The notes below the pieces were generated by a model. That model was not told the origin of the DNA and did not search any database. It saw nothing but the letters and a program-made list of their open reading frames with translations. A stretch of 64,000 nt of DNA from Eumeta japonica (lineage: Eukaryota > Arthropoda > Insecta > Lepidoptera > Psychidae), in NCBI GenBank assembly GCA_005406025.1, contig BGZK01000854.1, positions 186,001 through 250,000 on the forward strand, in the 5' to 3' direction. The translations under genes and the position numbers were made by a program. This document shows, piece by piece, positions 11,790 to 23,400 of the stretch. The number at the start of each line of letters is the position of its first letter. Position 1 is the stretch's first letter.

Positions 11790-13299
11790 GAACAACCGAT
11801 CCACTCAAGTTTGCCGCCCTATACTTTATTTGCATCCTCATCTAAGTTGAATAAAGCTTCGGTCTAATGGCTAAAATGGTAGCGACTCCCTGTTGGGGAT
11901 AACTTATGTTATCGCCTTCAACGACGAGCCGTCCACCCTAGAGAGCCAAAGGCACAACAGTTTGCCATAGCATATTCGCTGTTCAGCCACTCTTTGTCTT
12001 CTTTAAAAATTAGAAGCGCCTGTGGAAAAGCATTGGTGTTTTATGGTGAAATAGCGCGACACCTGTCTTGGGTTCCATTTTGTTATCCCAGAATATATTT
12101 ACCTCAGGGTACCCGAAGACCCTCATTACAACAAGACTAGAACCCACGTGAAGTTCATAAAAGAGTCTCTTTTGCATAATTCAATCATAATCGATGAAAA
12201 AATGGCAGAGCAATAACGCTATAACATACGGACGGACAAACGAACATGTAAAAATTAAAAGGGCTACATTTTATTTACTTATGAGAATATTTTGCCAACG
12301 TGACAAGAAACCTTTTATTATACCTTGTTACGTTTATTTTTTTTGCTTTTGTTTTGTTTACTTATATTGACTTTATAAAAAAATGATAACTGATTTCAAT
12401 CTGATATCAAACCTAATATGAAACAAAACCTGATTTATACCATGATTTATAACCAAAGATAGAGGAGGTTTTATATTCAACGTGTAGGTATATTTTTTCT
12501 TCACGTAAATTCACCGATTTCTCCGAAACAGTTAAATCGATTTAGATAGGCCAAACGGTATCCTATTAAGGCGTCTTATAAGAAATGTCGGTTTTTTAAA
12601 GTTCACTTTGTTTATTAAATAGTTATACAAAAAGAAAACTGTAATATTCAAAGTATAGCCTATAGTATTCTATGGTTTTAACTCAACGTCAAGGGCAAGG
12701 TCTTTAAGGCCTTGATTGACCTCAATTCCATGGGCTAACATGTAAAAATTCCCATCCTTCATTTTCAACATTTCCTTTGGATTCAATTTTTCTCCACGAA
12801 AGAATAAATAGTAGTTTGACTGTAAGGTCCGAACTAAGTGCTGGATGTGATAGGAAGGAGTTCAATACTATGAAGTTCTTCGATCATAACCCTCATAACT
12901 TTCACAGTATTTTGTCTAACTTTATCATTTTGTAAGTTCCTGTTTTCGGTTCACTAAATCTGGATATTTCTGCGACAAAACCTCATACTGTCAAAACATG
13001 GTGTCAGCTGTTCACTATATATCTCTATACTAAATACCTTTTTGTTCCTTAATTTCTTTATAATCTTTCAAATTTTTATGTGCAGTAAAACCCTTAAAAA
13101 CATTTTATCTAGAGGTCATTTCGAATCGAATGAGCTATTGCTCATATTTTAAGAAACCTTATCAAGAATTAACACAATTTTTTACATATTGACTTGACTA
13201 TTATGATAAGTATAAAACAAACTTATAAATTTCAGTTGTGAAAATTGACATTACTTATGAGACACCCTCAGCATTAAAGTACATTCTAAGATAGTCTCA
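11790..13299. other. Intergenic, with a possible mariner C-terminal remnant on the minus strand
   Basis: Most of this stretch shows nothing recognisable. On the minus strand between about 12960 and 12690, frameshifted pieces resemble the mariner transposase C-terminus: an 'IELLP' run, then 'HPALSSDL', where mariners have 'HPxYSPDLAP'. The match is short and broken by stops and frameshifts, so it is tentative. Confidence 0.3.
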
Positions 13300-13787
13300 C
13301 GCATTCTTCTATATTGTTACACGTATTGGCGTTTAGAAAGTTGTAAAATTTCTATTTAAAAGTGTCATCGATATTTGCTTTTCTTAATAAATCAATTTTG
13401 AAAGAATTTATTCCACTCTTCTCTGATGACCTCGGAAACATGATTTTCAGCAGCTTCTTCTTCGACAGCTTCTTCTGAAGATTAAAATCGCTAACCGGGT
13501 AATTGATTCTTAATTTTTACGAATAAAAAAAGTTACGAGTTGCCAGGTCGGGACTGTGTGTAGGATTGCTGATAAATTCCACGTTTTTCTCCTTCAAAAA
13601 TGTAATTGTTTGTTGGGCCATGTGAGAACTGGCATTGTCTTGATACAAGATGATACGACATTTACCATTATTTTTACGGAGTTTGTCAATAACTTCCGGC
13701 AAACAAATGGTCGTGTACTAACCACTATTCACGGTACAACAACAGTAGCCACGTGTCCAGTTTTATTAAAATAAGAAATAATCATTC
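13300..13787 (-). mobile_element. mariner element, 3' (C-terminal) part, split by the hAT element
   Basis: Minus-strand remnant of a mariner (Tc1/mariner) transposase. Readable pieces include LPEVIDKLRKNN, the catalytic region with YQDNASSHMAQQT, and SPDLATRNFF in place of the usual SPDLAPxDFF; these are in one open frame at 13702-13517. Downstream, SSEEAVEE and REEWNKFF continue the expected order in other frames with stops. The upstream half resumes beyond the hAT insertion at 17607, so the host mariner spans roughly 13.3-18.2 kb. It is clearly non-functional. Confidence 0.85.
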
Positions 13788-13795
13788 GCTTAGAG
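13788..13795. repeat. Target-site duplication of the hAT element (left)
   Basis: GCTTAGAG, identical to 17607-17614. The 8-bp length is diagnostic for hAT transposition. The sequence belongs to the mariner coding region (codons for ...SASKR on the minus strand). Confidence 0.95.
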
Positions 13796-14096
13796 CAGTG
13801 GTTCTTAACCTTTTTAGGTCCCTTATGACCTAACTAGGGTCACTGATTTTACCCTCCTCCCAACGATGAACTCAAACAATACGTGTTAATACAAATACGA
13901 GACTTTATTAAACATAAAAACAATGGCACATGAAAAATTTAGACATTTTTACAAAAAATTACATTTTTAAGCTGGTTTTTTCCAATAAATGTAATAATAA
14001 CTACTTAAAAATAAAGTAACTTCGGAGTTATTTTAGTAGAGTTGAAAGGTTGAGATTGAGGGAAATATTTGTATGATGAATGCTTGTGTTTGAGTG

Positions 14097-14160
14097 TTAT
14101 TTATATATATAAGTATGTATCTATCTATGTGTGTATGTATGTATATTGTATATTATTTAT
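14097..14160. repeat. Degenerate GTAT microsatellite
   Basis: A run of TA, GTAT and CTAT units within the 3' untranslated part of the hAT element, downstream of its transposase on the minus strand. Confidence 0.7.
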
Positions 14161-14264
14161 TTAATTATTAGACTGATAAAGTATTAAGCAATTATTTTAA
14201 TTTCTAAAATTTAGAAAACATAAAAATTTATAATTTTAGTGCAAAAGTTGGTACTGCTTCGCAT

Positions 14265-16169
14265 TTACAAGTTTGGTAATGTTTCACTTAAAGCGCATCT
14301 CAAATCGTGTTCCACATTGAGACGATTTCTGGCCTTTGTTTTTAGTGTCACCAAAGTTGAGAAACCACTCTCACACCTGTAGGTAGTAGCAAACGGTACC
14401 AACATTTTTAAAGCTCTGTCTGCTATGATGGGATATTCAGCACGTACTTTTTTCCAAAATGTACAAAGGTCGTAATTTTGGAATTCAACTTTTAAAGTGC
14501 AATCCTCACGTAGCCCAAGAAATTCTACTTTAGCTGACATATCTTCATCCTTAAAAATATGATCACCAGTCAAAAATGGTCTCAATACCCAAGAATTGGA
14601 CTGACGGTTATCCGTGTCCGGGAAATATTGTTGCAGTGAGCTTATTACTGACGACAAATGCTGTACCACGGAATCTTCAAATGTAATTTTGTCAGTTTTA
14701 TCGTTTTCCAGTTGCTCACAAACTTGTGGAAACATTGTCATATCGCCAACCTGAATTCTACGTTTGTATAATTCCAATTTGCGAATAAAGTTTGCTACTT
14801 TATCTTGCGATATTAAAATATTGGTCATATTTCCCTGTAACGAAAGATTGAGTCTATTGATTTCAGAAAAAAAAATCAGCAAGACACGCCAGCATTTGGA
14901 CAAATATTTTATCTTTAATTTTTAAGTAAAACTGTTTCTTTTTTTTTTCTTTGGTTTTCCAAAAATAATCTTATTTCTTCGCGAAGCTCAAACACTCTGT
15001 TTAACACTTTTCCTAGTGACAGCCCGCGAACCTCTGTATGATACAAGAGGGAGTTAAATTTAGCGCCAACTTCATCGCAAAACACTTTGAACAATCTAGA
15101 ATTGGTAGCGCCTCCATGAATATAATTTACAATTTTTTACAATATCATTTAACGTGTTTAATAAATCAGTAGGTAGCGTCTTGACAGCTAGAGCGTAGCG
15201 ATGTATCAGGAAATGATATGACAAAACTTGAGGAGCGACTTCCCTATAGAAAAAATCTCATAAACCCCATAAAAACATGGACAGATGCAGACCAATTTCT
15301 CATAGATCTCATAGCCTCTTATGAGAATTTGATCTGCATTTGTCCATGTTTTTATGAGGTTTATGAGATTTTTTCCATAGGGTTGTTTTACTATTGCTTG
15401 GAATCCCGAACGAATACCCATTATGGAAGGCGTACCGTCTGTGTAGACGCCGACTAGCTTTGATCAGACTATTCTGTTTTCTTCGATAAATTGTTTTAAA
15501 GTTAAGAATACGTCTTCTCCGCGAGTGGTGATCAAAGGCTTACAGAACAAATATTCTTCTTTTACATTATCATCTTTTTATGTAACGTGTAAATACCAAT
15601 AGCTGCGAGCACGAAGCTACATCAGTCGACTCGTCTAATTGCAGCGCAAACATAGGACTTTCTTTAATTTCAGAAATTACAGTTCCTAAAATGTCGCTAC
15701 TCATCTCTGCAATACGACTTTGAACTGTTGTATTGGAGAGCGCGACCTGCTTTATCTTGGCCACATATTGCTCGCCAATTATAAGAGATACTGCATCACA
15801 TAAGCAAGGCTTAATGAGATCATCTCCTATGGTATGCGGTTTTTTGTTTACAGTAATGCGATAAGAAATTTTATATGAAGCTTGAAGACACGATTCGTTT
15901 GCCTTTTGTACGTTTCCCGAAGAATCCATCCGCGATGCCTTCAGAGCATGTTCCTTAGTCTTAAAAAAATGTATATCCTTTGCTACGAACTCCTTATGAA
16001 TTTTTTCAAGATGTTCTTTTAATTTGCTTGGTTTCAAGCTCTCTGTAGAAAGAACTTTACTACATAGAACACACTGAGGCTTTTCTACATTCCTGTCAAC
16101 CAGCTTGGTAAATCCCCATTGTAGAAATCCTTCTTTATAAGAATGTTTTTCTCCAGATGTAGAAGCCAT
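14265..16169 (-). pseudogene. hAT transposase pseudogene (ZBED5/SCAND3-like family)
   Basis: Read on the minus strand from Met at 16169. Residues about 14-60 form a BED zinc finger with the pair CVLC and the pair HLEKIH. The first catalytic Asp of hAT enzymes is in LDESTDV near residue 178. After a frameshift near 15575 the protein continues (EEYLFCKPL, then VGVYTDG with an IMGIRSGF segment), is cut by the palindrome at 15242-15382, and resumes with APQVLSYHFLIHRYAL. Another frameshift near 15135 leads to NSRLFKVF and EVRGL. The C-terminal frame at 14903-14265 ends with the hAT dimerisation region (CESGFSTL, NRLNVEHDL). In-frame stops and at least three frameshifts make it non-functional. The family is recognised from motif order; the subfamily is inference. 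Confidence 0.9.
15242..15382. repeat. 141-bp near-perfect palindrome inside the hAT transposase
   Basis: Starts CCCTATAG and ends CCATAGGG. The arms of about 60 bp are reverse complements with roughly five mismatches and leave a small central loop. It interrupts the transposase between the IVKQ and APQVL codons, so it arrived after the coding sequence existed. It could be a small foldback element or a local inverted duplication; no clear target duplication is seen. Confidence 0.85.
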
Positions 16170-16976
16170 GTCATCTAAAACAATCGACCAAAATCAAGAC
16201 ACGGAAATAATGAACAGTGACAGCAGTGTTGGCCAGTTTTAATGTTGTTTAACTACGTTTTTGAATGTAGGTATAAATACTTACTTTAAAGAAAGCAACT
16301 GATCATATTCAGTTGACAAATTACTTGTGTACCTACCTACAATACTATTCTGCTGGTAGTTCATTTACCAATGAAAGTACCTAACCTTATACTTTATTTC
16401 TGACATACTTGTAATATTTTACAATTTAACTACTTCCTACTTGCCTGTAAAAATAATAGCAGAGTACTACTTATTTGTAAGTTTATGTAATTTTGTATTA
16501 CAATTTTTTTACAAATTGTTGACATATAAAGTTTTATGATATAGGTCCCAGATCATCAGCAATAAGTAGATAAGTAGGTACTTATAACAATATAGAAAAG
16601 CATTGCGGCAACCAGACTAACACATTAGCTACTTATAACTTGTTGATTACCTACTTGTAAAACCAAGTAACAAAGTAGATACCTAAGTTCCTTCCTACCA
16701 TAACATAACATACACTCACGCATGTATTTATTGAGTTCGTAACAAAATAATATAACATCAAAATCCACAATAACAAAGAAACACTTACTCAAAAAGTAAA
16801 TTATAATATTGAGGTTTAAGTGGCTTCTGGGGTTAGGGTTTTGATTGTTTGTGCACAAAACAATAAAACAAATGAAATCACTGCACGAATTCAACGGTAC
16901 AATTAAAATTGCACCAGTTGCCTGAGTGACAGCGCGAGGCGAGGAGAGGAGGCGCTCACTCGCTCGGTGCCGAGAT

Positions 16977-16984
16977 GCGCGCAC
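16977..16984. repeat. Target-site duplication of the nested MITE (left)
   Basis: GCGCGCAC, repeated exactly at 17409-17416. Confidence 0.95.
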
Positions 16985-17408
16985 CAGTGTTGGCAACCGT
17001 ACGATAATTATCGTACATGTACGTTATTTTAATACCAACGTACGATGTACGATTGCGATTCATTATCGTACGCAAATGTACGATCATTTTCGAATTTCTA
17101 AATTTGTACACAAGATGTCACTTGTACGAAACACAAGAGGATCAAGAGAGTGACAATGATGCCATAATGCCGGACGATTGTTGAGTCATTTAAGAAAGAT
17201 TCCGATTATTCCGAAAGTCATTAGTTTCTTATGGATTTCGACAGATTCGTTCACTCATATATAAAGAATTAATTTATATGTATAATAAATAAATATATTA
17301 TAAATAGCTTTTATATGTTATTTGAAAACGTACGATAATTTTTTTGTCAGGTATGATAATTTTACGCCCCTGGTACGATCAGCGCATCATTCTAGGTTGC
17401 CAACACTG
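16985..17408. mobile_element. hAT-type MITE, 424 bp, nested inside the hAT element
   Basis: Perfect terminal inverted repeats, CAGTGTTGGCAACC at the left and its complement at the right end, with a perfect 8-bp duplication GCGCGCAC. The interior is rich in 'GTACGAT' and 'ATCGTAC' motifs in both orientations, so the transcript could fold extensively. No transposase is encoded. It sits in the GC-rich 5' region of the larger hAT, making it the youngest layer of the nest. Confidence 0.95.
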
Positions 17409-17606
17409 GCGCGCACTCGTTCGCGCGGGGCGGCGGCGGCGGCGTAGGTACCTACACTTTGCTCGCTAGTCGGCGCTAGACACGCTGTTCTCAGATTGTT
17501 ATTTTGAAATTCGGCGTTTGAGACAACCTGCTCTGCTCATTATTACCCCCACCAAATACAAGTTTTACCCCCGCGGGGGTAATTACCCCTAGGTTAGGAA
17601 CCCGGG

Positions 17607-17614
17607 GCTTAGAG
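17607..17614. repeat. Target-site duplication of the hAT element (right)
   Basis: GCTTAGAG, the partner of 13788-13795. Confidence 0.95.
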
Positions 17615-18200
17615 GCACTTCGCTCGAGCGCCTTTGGTTGTTTTAGGCTCATTTCGATAGGCCCATATGGTCAATCGCTGCTTTGTTTTAGTGTTGTAGC
17701 AATAAATCAATATTTCGTCACCCACACCAAATCTGACGTCCCTTTCTTGAATTTGGTAGACATGGCATTGCTCTACGGTTCGTTTTTTGAGCTTCAGTCA
17801 AATTGTGTGGGATCCACCGCGATCACAGCTTTTTCATACCCAAATGTTTATGTAGGATTGATTGTACTTGACTTACGTCTATGCCTAAGGATGCCCGAAT
17901 CTAATAATCGAAACAGACATGCCTGTCTGTTTCGATCATGCGGGCGCACAGAATTGATGTTTTTGTTATTCACAGCAGTAGACGCGTGACCATCATGAAA
18001 TTCATCACTGAGATTAACAAGAATGTGCTTGAATTCTGCAAACCAATTATAAATCGTCGGCTTTCATGGTGCTTCATCGCGAAAAGCAGTTCAAAACTGA
18101 GTGAGGTTCTGCTGAGCTGTCAAATTACACTTAAAATCGTAGAAAACTTTACTATAAAATTTTCAGGACTTAAATCGTTAAATCCATAAATCCAAAGTGA
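17615..18200 (-). mobile_element. mariner element, 5' (N-terminal) part, split by the hAT element
   Basis: Minus-strand remnant. From high to low coordinate it reads NLTAQQNLTQF, PTIYNWFAEFK, VNLSDEFHDGH, RMIETDRHV, IRASLGID, HKHLGMKKL and SRWIPHNLTEAQKT, the normal order of a mariner N-terminal half. Stops and frameshifts break it. It is the missing first half of the element at 13300-13787; the frame rejoins across the duplicated octamer at ...ERSASKRMI. Terminal inverted repeats were not located, so the outer boundary is approximate. Confidence 0.85.
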
Positions 18201-18349
18201 TGAAGATACGCAATTCCTAAAATGACGTCATATTGTAAAAACAATTGATAGATGAAATGAATTGTATTCTACAGCCAAAAAGTTCCATTTTCAAATGTTA
18301 GTAATTATTTTGCATGTATTGTTTACGGAAGCGGCCAGTTTCAGAAACT

Positions 18350-19540
18350 TATAGTGCGTCCCACGTATAAGGGAAATACCACTGACTGAGTCATCACGAG
18401 ATCTCCGAAACAATAGGTCCGATTGACTTGAATTTGGCATAGTTACTATTTGCAGGACGTAGACTCTAACGAAGAAAAGATTTTACGCAAATCATATCCA
18501 AAATAATTGTTTAATCTATCATCACATATACTACCCCTATCTACGCGGGTGGAGCTGCGCGCAAAAGCTCATAGAAACACTGTTGTATGGAAAGTGAAAA
18601 CCGTTGAACCTTCAAATATCAAACTTAACATTTTAATTCTTTACAGAAATAATTAAAATCATACATTTTTTTAGTAACCCTGAAGGCGGTTAAATAGAGG
18701 ATTAAATATTGTATGGATAAATGAAACCGCTTTAGCTATTTTTGTTAATATTTATATTTTAGCTAAATCATTACTAATAAAAAATAATAACATGCATCGT
18801 TCTTAAAAGTGATTCTAAAAGGGATGAAACACGGGTTGACATTTTTATATATAAAAAAAGGAACCGTTGAAACTATTGATAAGGAAACTTCTATTTTTGC
18901 TGCTTATTACAAATGGAAAATAACGACCTGTATCATTTCCAAAATGTAGCTTTGAGTGAGTGAAATAAGGGATGAAATGTTTTATAGAAAATCGAAACCG
19001 CTTTGTGTATTTTGTCCGTTTTTTCGGGTGCTTAAACCATTTAATCGGCTATTATAAAACTACCTCTATCTTATACGCATGAACGAGAATTTCGAGAAAT
19101 ATGAAGATAAAAACTTGATTTTATCTTCATATTTCTACCACTAAGGATTCCAACATTTTTTTCATTGTTAGAAAATTTTACGATCCCAAACTAATATAGC
19201 CCAAATTTTATTCGAATGCATTTGCTACGCCTTCGTCCAAACCAGGACCGTGACCGCCAGCAGAATCGAAATTGCACACAGGATGAAAAACAGAATTGTA
19301 AGTCGAGATCGGAATCGAAATCAAGACTGGGACTAAAGTCAAAATCGAATGTGGGATCAAAATTAGAATCAGAACGTGACCGGAATCGGAATGAGAATCA
19401 GTACTGAGATAGAAATTCAAAGCGAGATCGGGATTGATAATAGAATCGGAATCTCCTTAGGTCAAGTCCAGAATTAGAATCGAAAACCAGACAACGATCG
19501 GGATCTTGATTTCGTATTGAGGTGATATCCAAGATGATGA
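18350..19540 (+). repeat. Dispersed GATCG-rich repeat family, copy A
   Basis: Shares ordered blocks with the copies at 22010, 34236, 50432 and 55060: 'CCAAATTTTATT', 'TTTGCTACG.CTTCGTCCAA', 'AGCAGAATCGAAATTGCACA' and then a long purine-rich run of GAATCG/GGATCG/AAATCG units (about 19257-19500). The low-complexity run is free of stops on both strands (63 and 70 codons), which explains false gene calls at 19208-19420. It contains a perfect 17-bp-arm hairpin at 19096-19135. Confidence 0.75.
19096..19135. repeat. Hairpin, 17-bp perfect arms
   Basis: GAAATATGAAGATAAAA and its exact complement with a 6-nt loop. Other family copies keep only one arm ('ATCTTCATATTTCT'), so the second arm is a local inverted duplication specific to copy A. 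Confidence 0.75.
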
Positions 19541-20229
19541 ATTCATTTTGATTACGATTAGATTCAGAAAATTCTTATAATTAGATTCGGAAAGCACGAT
19601 TACGATTATGTATTTATATATGTTTAGATCTGAATAAAAATGTAAAAACTATAAATGTATATATTAGGCGTGAAATTTCTTTTAATTAAACTATCTAAAA
19701 AATTTCTGAAAATCTGGCAAAAATACTAACTTAATTTCTTTAATTTCTAACAATAAAATACTAATTACAAATGTAGATGAACTGGATTGTTAAAATGAAT
19801 CTTTTTTACATACTTACACAACAGATTTAATATAATCAATATTATATACCGTAGTAATACTCATTTCATTATAAAATTATTTTTTCAGTAAATTCTCGTT
19901 TGTTGACCTTTATTGGGAAATAATAAAATGGGAACATTTTTAGATGATTCTAGATTGCTGCTAATTTTCTTTCACATACAATATAAACGATTACACTTCA
20001 TTTGTGTACAAGAGATTTATTGTTACAATTTTATTATTATAAAGGCATGCCTATTTTTAGAGATTTAATTCTTTAAATATTTTGTCCATTGTAAAGTTCA
20101 TTTCATATAATGAACAAACAATGTTTCAAGAGTACAAGTTCAGAAATATTAGCATACGCGATTGTGGCTCCGGTGGTATGTCAAGGGTTTGAAAACCTTT
20201 TGGAGGTATGTATTTGATATACGACAGGC

Positions 20230-20392
20230 TTTCAAGGGGTGCGGAAAGTGCTCGGGGCGGCAAAGTGAGTGCGGGCGGAAGGGCGTGGGGCGGCGCGCGC
20301 ACCCCGACCGTGTGCTGCTCGCCGCACACCGGACGCCCGCCACCCGCTGCCGCAGTCGGTCAACGGCGGGGGCAGCGACGGACTGCACGAGG
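20230..20392 (+). promoter_or_regulatory. CpG-rich 5' region of the testican gene
   Basis: An abrupt rise in GC and CpG content directly upstream of the start ATG, in otherwise AT-rich DNA, as expected for a 5' untranslated exon and proximal promoter. No TATA box or initiator stands out. The transcription start cannot be placed from sequence alone, and a further upstream non-coding exon is possible. Confidence 0.5.
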
Positions 20393-20497
20393 ATGCGTCG
20401 CGGTGTGACGGTGTCGGTGCTGGCGCTGGCGCTGGCGGTGTGCGCGGCCGCCCGGAGACCCCCCGATCCTGACTTCGAATTCGCTGATGTCGATCAA
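20393..20497 (+). CDS. Cow: Testican exon 1: start codon and signal peptide
   Basis: Encodes MRRGVTVSVLALALAVCAAA, a classic signal peptide with an Arg-rich start, Leu/Ala/Val core and small residues at the likely cleavage site, followed by a short acidic stretch (DPDFEFADVDQ). The exon ends in phase 0 before GTACCC, a weak donor. In-frame reading past it meets a stop within four codons. Confidence 0.8.
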
Positions 20498-23400
20498 GTA
20501 CCCATATACTAGCTTTGCGTTCTCACTCGCTCTATAATACTTATGTTTAGCAGGCAAACCTCTATCTAGTTGGTAGATACCTGCTCGGAAAACATCTACC
20601 TATAGACGAATATTTGTGACTCATCAGTTTTAGTTTTTTAATTTTTTTAGAGATTTTAACTATAGTGTGATTACATCCCTTTTCGTGTTCTTAAGTTATA
20701 ACGCTACTCTATTTTAGGTACATTATATGTATAGATCAGAAATGTATAAATGAATTTTTCGAATAAGTTAAAGCAGTATCGTATTAAGTTCTGTTTAAAC
20801 ATTATTATGATTTATATACACCAGTAAGAGATAACATTTTTAGGATACTGGATTTAAAATAGAATATTAGCTATAGCTATGTGGAGAATAGTTTAAAATG
20901 GGAACCTAATGCTATTCATTTTTACTCATTTTGAATACGAGAAATTTCGTATTTAGCATTACCTATATGATGTTGAAAAATGAGTTTTAAAATATAGTTA
21001 CTTTGGAGTAAATATATTACATTTAAAAAATAACCTAACAGACTATAATCAAATTAATGAATTTGTCAATTGAGACAAAACAAAATGTTACGTTTGTAAT
21101 GTTCAAACGTAGGAATTTAATGTTCAAATGTAGGAATTATCATATCTTTTCGTAGTACCTATGTACATGGACTACGTGCTCGTGAAGTACGTACTATTAT
21201 ATGCTCAAAATAATCAGAAGCAGTTTTAGCGATAGGCGACGGGTATATTTATAAACCGCTATGCTCTTATACAGGGGTCATTACAATTAACTGACAATTT
21301 TGAAATCATGCCTGTAAAGGGTTAAGTCACACTCGCTACTTTACGATTCTCGTAAATATATAACTGCTGCGGCAATCCATTCATTTCCTTTAATGTAGGT
21401 GTGAAACATTTGATAAGTTTAATTGATTTATAGATTCAATCCTTTCCTTCTGTGGTTTGGTCGATCTATACAGGGTCTGGAAGCTTTATGCTCAATGCGT
21501 CGATCTCTTCCAGGCTGCACAACCCGCAGGAGCTGATGACGGGGGGGACTTCTTACAGTCACCGCGACCCCTCTACGAATCGGACAGTGAGAGAAACTTT
21601 TTTTACCACTCAGTACACAATTGTTTATCCGGAGTTCTCTTTAATCTTCGCCGCAGAACATATCGATGTCCTATTCGTTTTCCTGATCTATTTTTTTTTA
21701 TTTCGTGGATTTAGACATGGCTCGTATGCGACAGGTTCGCCGTGCCGAGCTGTGGTGTGCCGGCGCCGCGAGGTGTGCACCGTGCGCGCCGACGTCGCCG
21801 TCTGCACCCCGCGCGCGCACCACGCGCACAGGAACGCGCGTGCACGGTGACAATTGCGTTTACCTAACACTAGTGGATACTTATCTTGTACTGGTGGCTC
21901 CATGCGGGTTTGTCTGTGGACTAATCCGCATGAGGTCATAAAGCAGTCTCATTTTTGATGTTCAACTTATTCTTTGTACCGATTCTGACAATATTATACT
22001 TGACTAACTTTCCACCCGCGCTTCGCCCGCGCAGACATAGAATGTGTGACTGAATCATATATACACGAACAGCCCAAACTATTGGATCGAGTAACTTGAA
22101 ATTTTGTGCACAGATTCCTGACATAACTGACAAAGGGGAACACTAAGAAAGGATTTTTAAGAAACCAACCTCTAATTAGATGAAGATGGTGATATACTGT
22201 TGTACAGAAAATCGAAATCGTTGAAGCTACAGATGTCAAACTTAACATTTTAGTTATTTTACATATATGATTTTTGGATAAGTAGCTCTAAGAGGGTGAT
22301 TTAAGGGACGAAATATTTGCTGAAAAATCGAAACCGCTGTGTATTTTCTCCGTTTTTTTTTTGCGTGCTCGAACCACTTATTCTTAAAATCACTTAGTAT
22401 ATATTGAAAATAGCTATATATTATACGTGCGAACTAGTTTTCGGAAAAAAAAAACCTTTATCCATCTTATTTCTGTTACTAAAGTTTTTAATAATTTATC
22501 ATCATCATTTATCGCTTACATAAAGCTATACTATTGCCGAATGGTGCAGCCCAAAGTTTACTTTGATACTATTAACATTTGCTACGTCTTCATCCAAATC
22601 GGAATCGTGACCAATAGCAGATAAGCAGTCGAAAATGCACACGGGGACGAGAAACAGAATTGAAAATCGACATCGGGATCGTAATCAAGAATGAGACCAA
22701 GGTCAGAATCGAGTGCGCGATCTAAATTAGGATCAAAGCAAGACCGGAATCGGAGTGAGAAGCAGTAGTAATGTTAGAATTGACAGAGGGGTGATTGAGG
22801 GTGGAATCGGAAATCCTCAGAGTCAGATCGGAGTCGAGAATAAATGGAATTGACATCGAGCAGCAGCAGCAGGACCGACCAGAAACGAGAACGAGACAGC
22901 GATCGGGAATTTAGTTTCGTGATGGGGCGATATACGAAATGCAATAATTCATATTACGTTTGGACGGGCGAAGCCACGGGTAAAAGCTGGTCTTTTATAA
23001 GATTTTGCTGTCACCCCCAATCTCGCGCCAGCTTTCGATTCTGGTTCCGGTACTGCTCTTGATTTTGGTTCCGGTTCCGCAATTCATCCTAATCCCGATC
23101 CAATTTTGTTTCGACCCCGGTTTCGTTCTCGATTTTTTTCCTGGTCCTGGATGTCGATTCCGCTTCCCGTCCCAATTTCAATTACACACACTAGTTTTTA
23201 CACATTATACAACCTCGCTGCCTACTCGCTCATTATGAGAAATATCTCACAATTTACGATAAGAAATATTGATAACGAATTTCATAGTTATACCTCATTT
23301 CATAAAAAAAAATCATACCAAATTCAATCATCCTTTCATCCCCCTTAAAAAGTAAATTAAAAAAATCCCTAGCTTATAGAAAATACAATCAAATCCATTT

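Larger units (their letters stand above)
13796..17606 (-). mobile_element. hAT transposon (BED zinc-finger type), 3.8 kb, decayed
   Basis: Complete element with ends CAGTGGTTCTTAACCT (left) and CCCGGGTTCCTAACCT (right, read inward), flanked by a perfect 8-bp duplication GCTTAGAG. Subterminal 'GGGGGTAATTACCCC' lies near the right end. It encodes a broken transposase on the minus strand (14265-16169) and has a GC-rich 5' region (about 16920-17500). It contains two later insertions or rearrangements: a 424-bp MITE (16985-17408) and a 141-bp palindrome (15242-15382). Removing the hAT and one duplication rejoins the flanking mariner reading frame exactly. Confidence 0.95.

Noticed and set aside
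17908..17935. Palindrome CGAAACAGACA / TGTCTGTTTCG
   Set aside because: It falls in mariner coding sequence (RMIETDRHVCFDY on the minus strand) and is explained by codons there; chance near-palindrome.
19208..19420. Open frames of 63-70 codons on both strands, Ser/Arg/Asn-rich or Ile/Leu/Pro-rich
   Set aside because: They lie in the GATCG-rich low-complexity core of a dispersed repeat; the same applies to 22844-23348, 34184-34654, 50626-50920 and 55456-55674.
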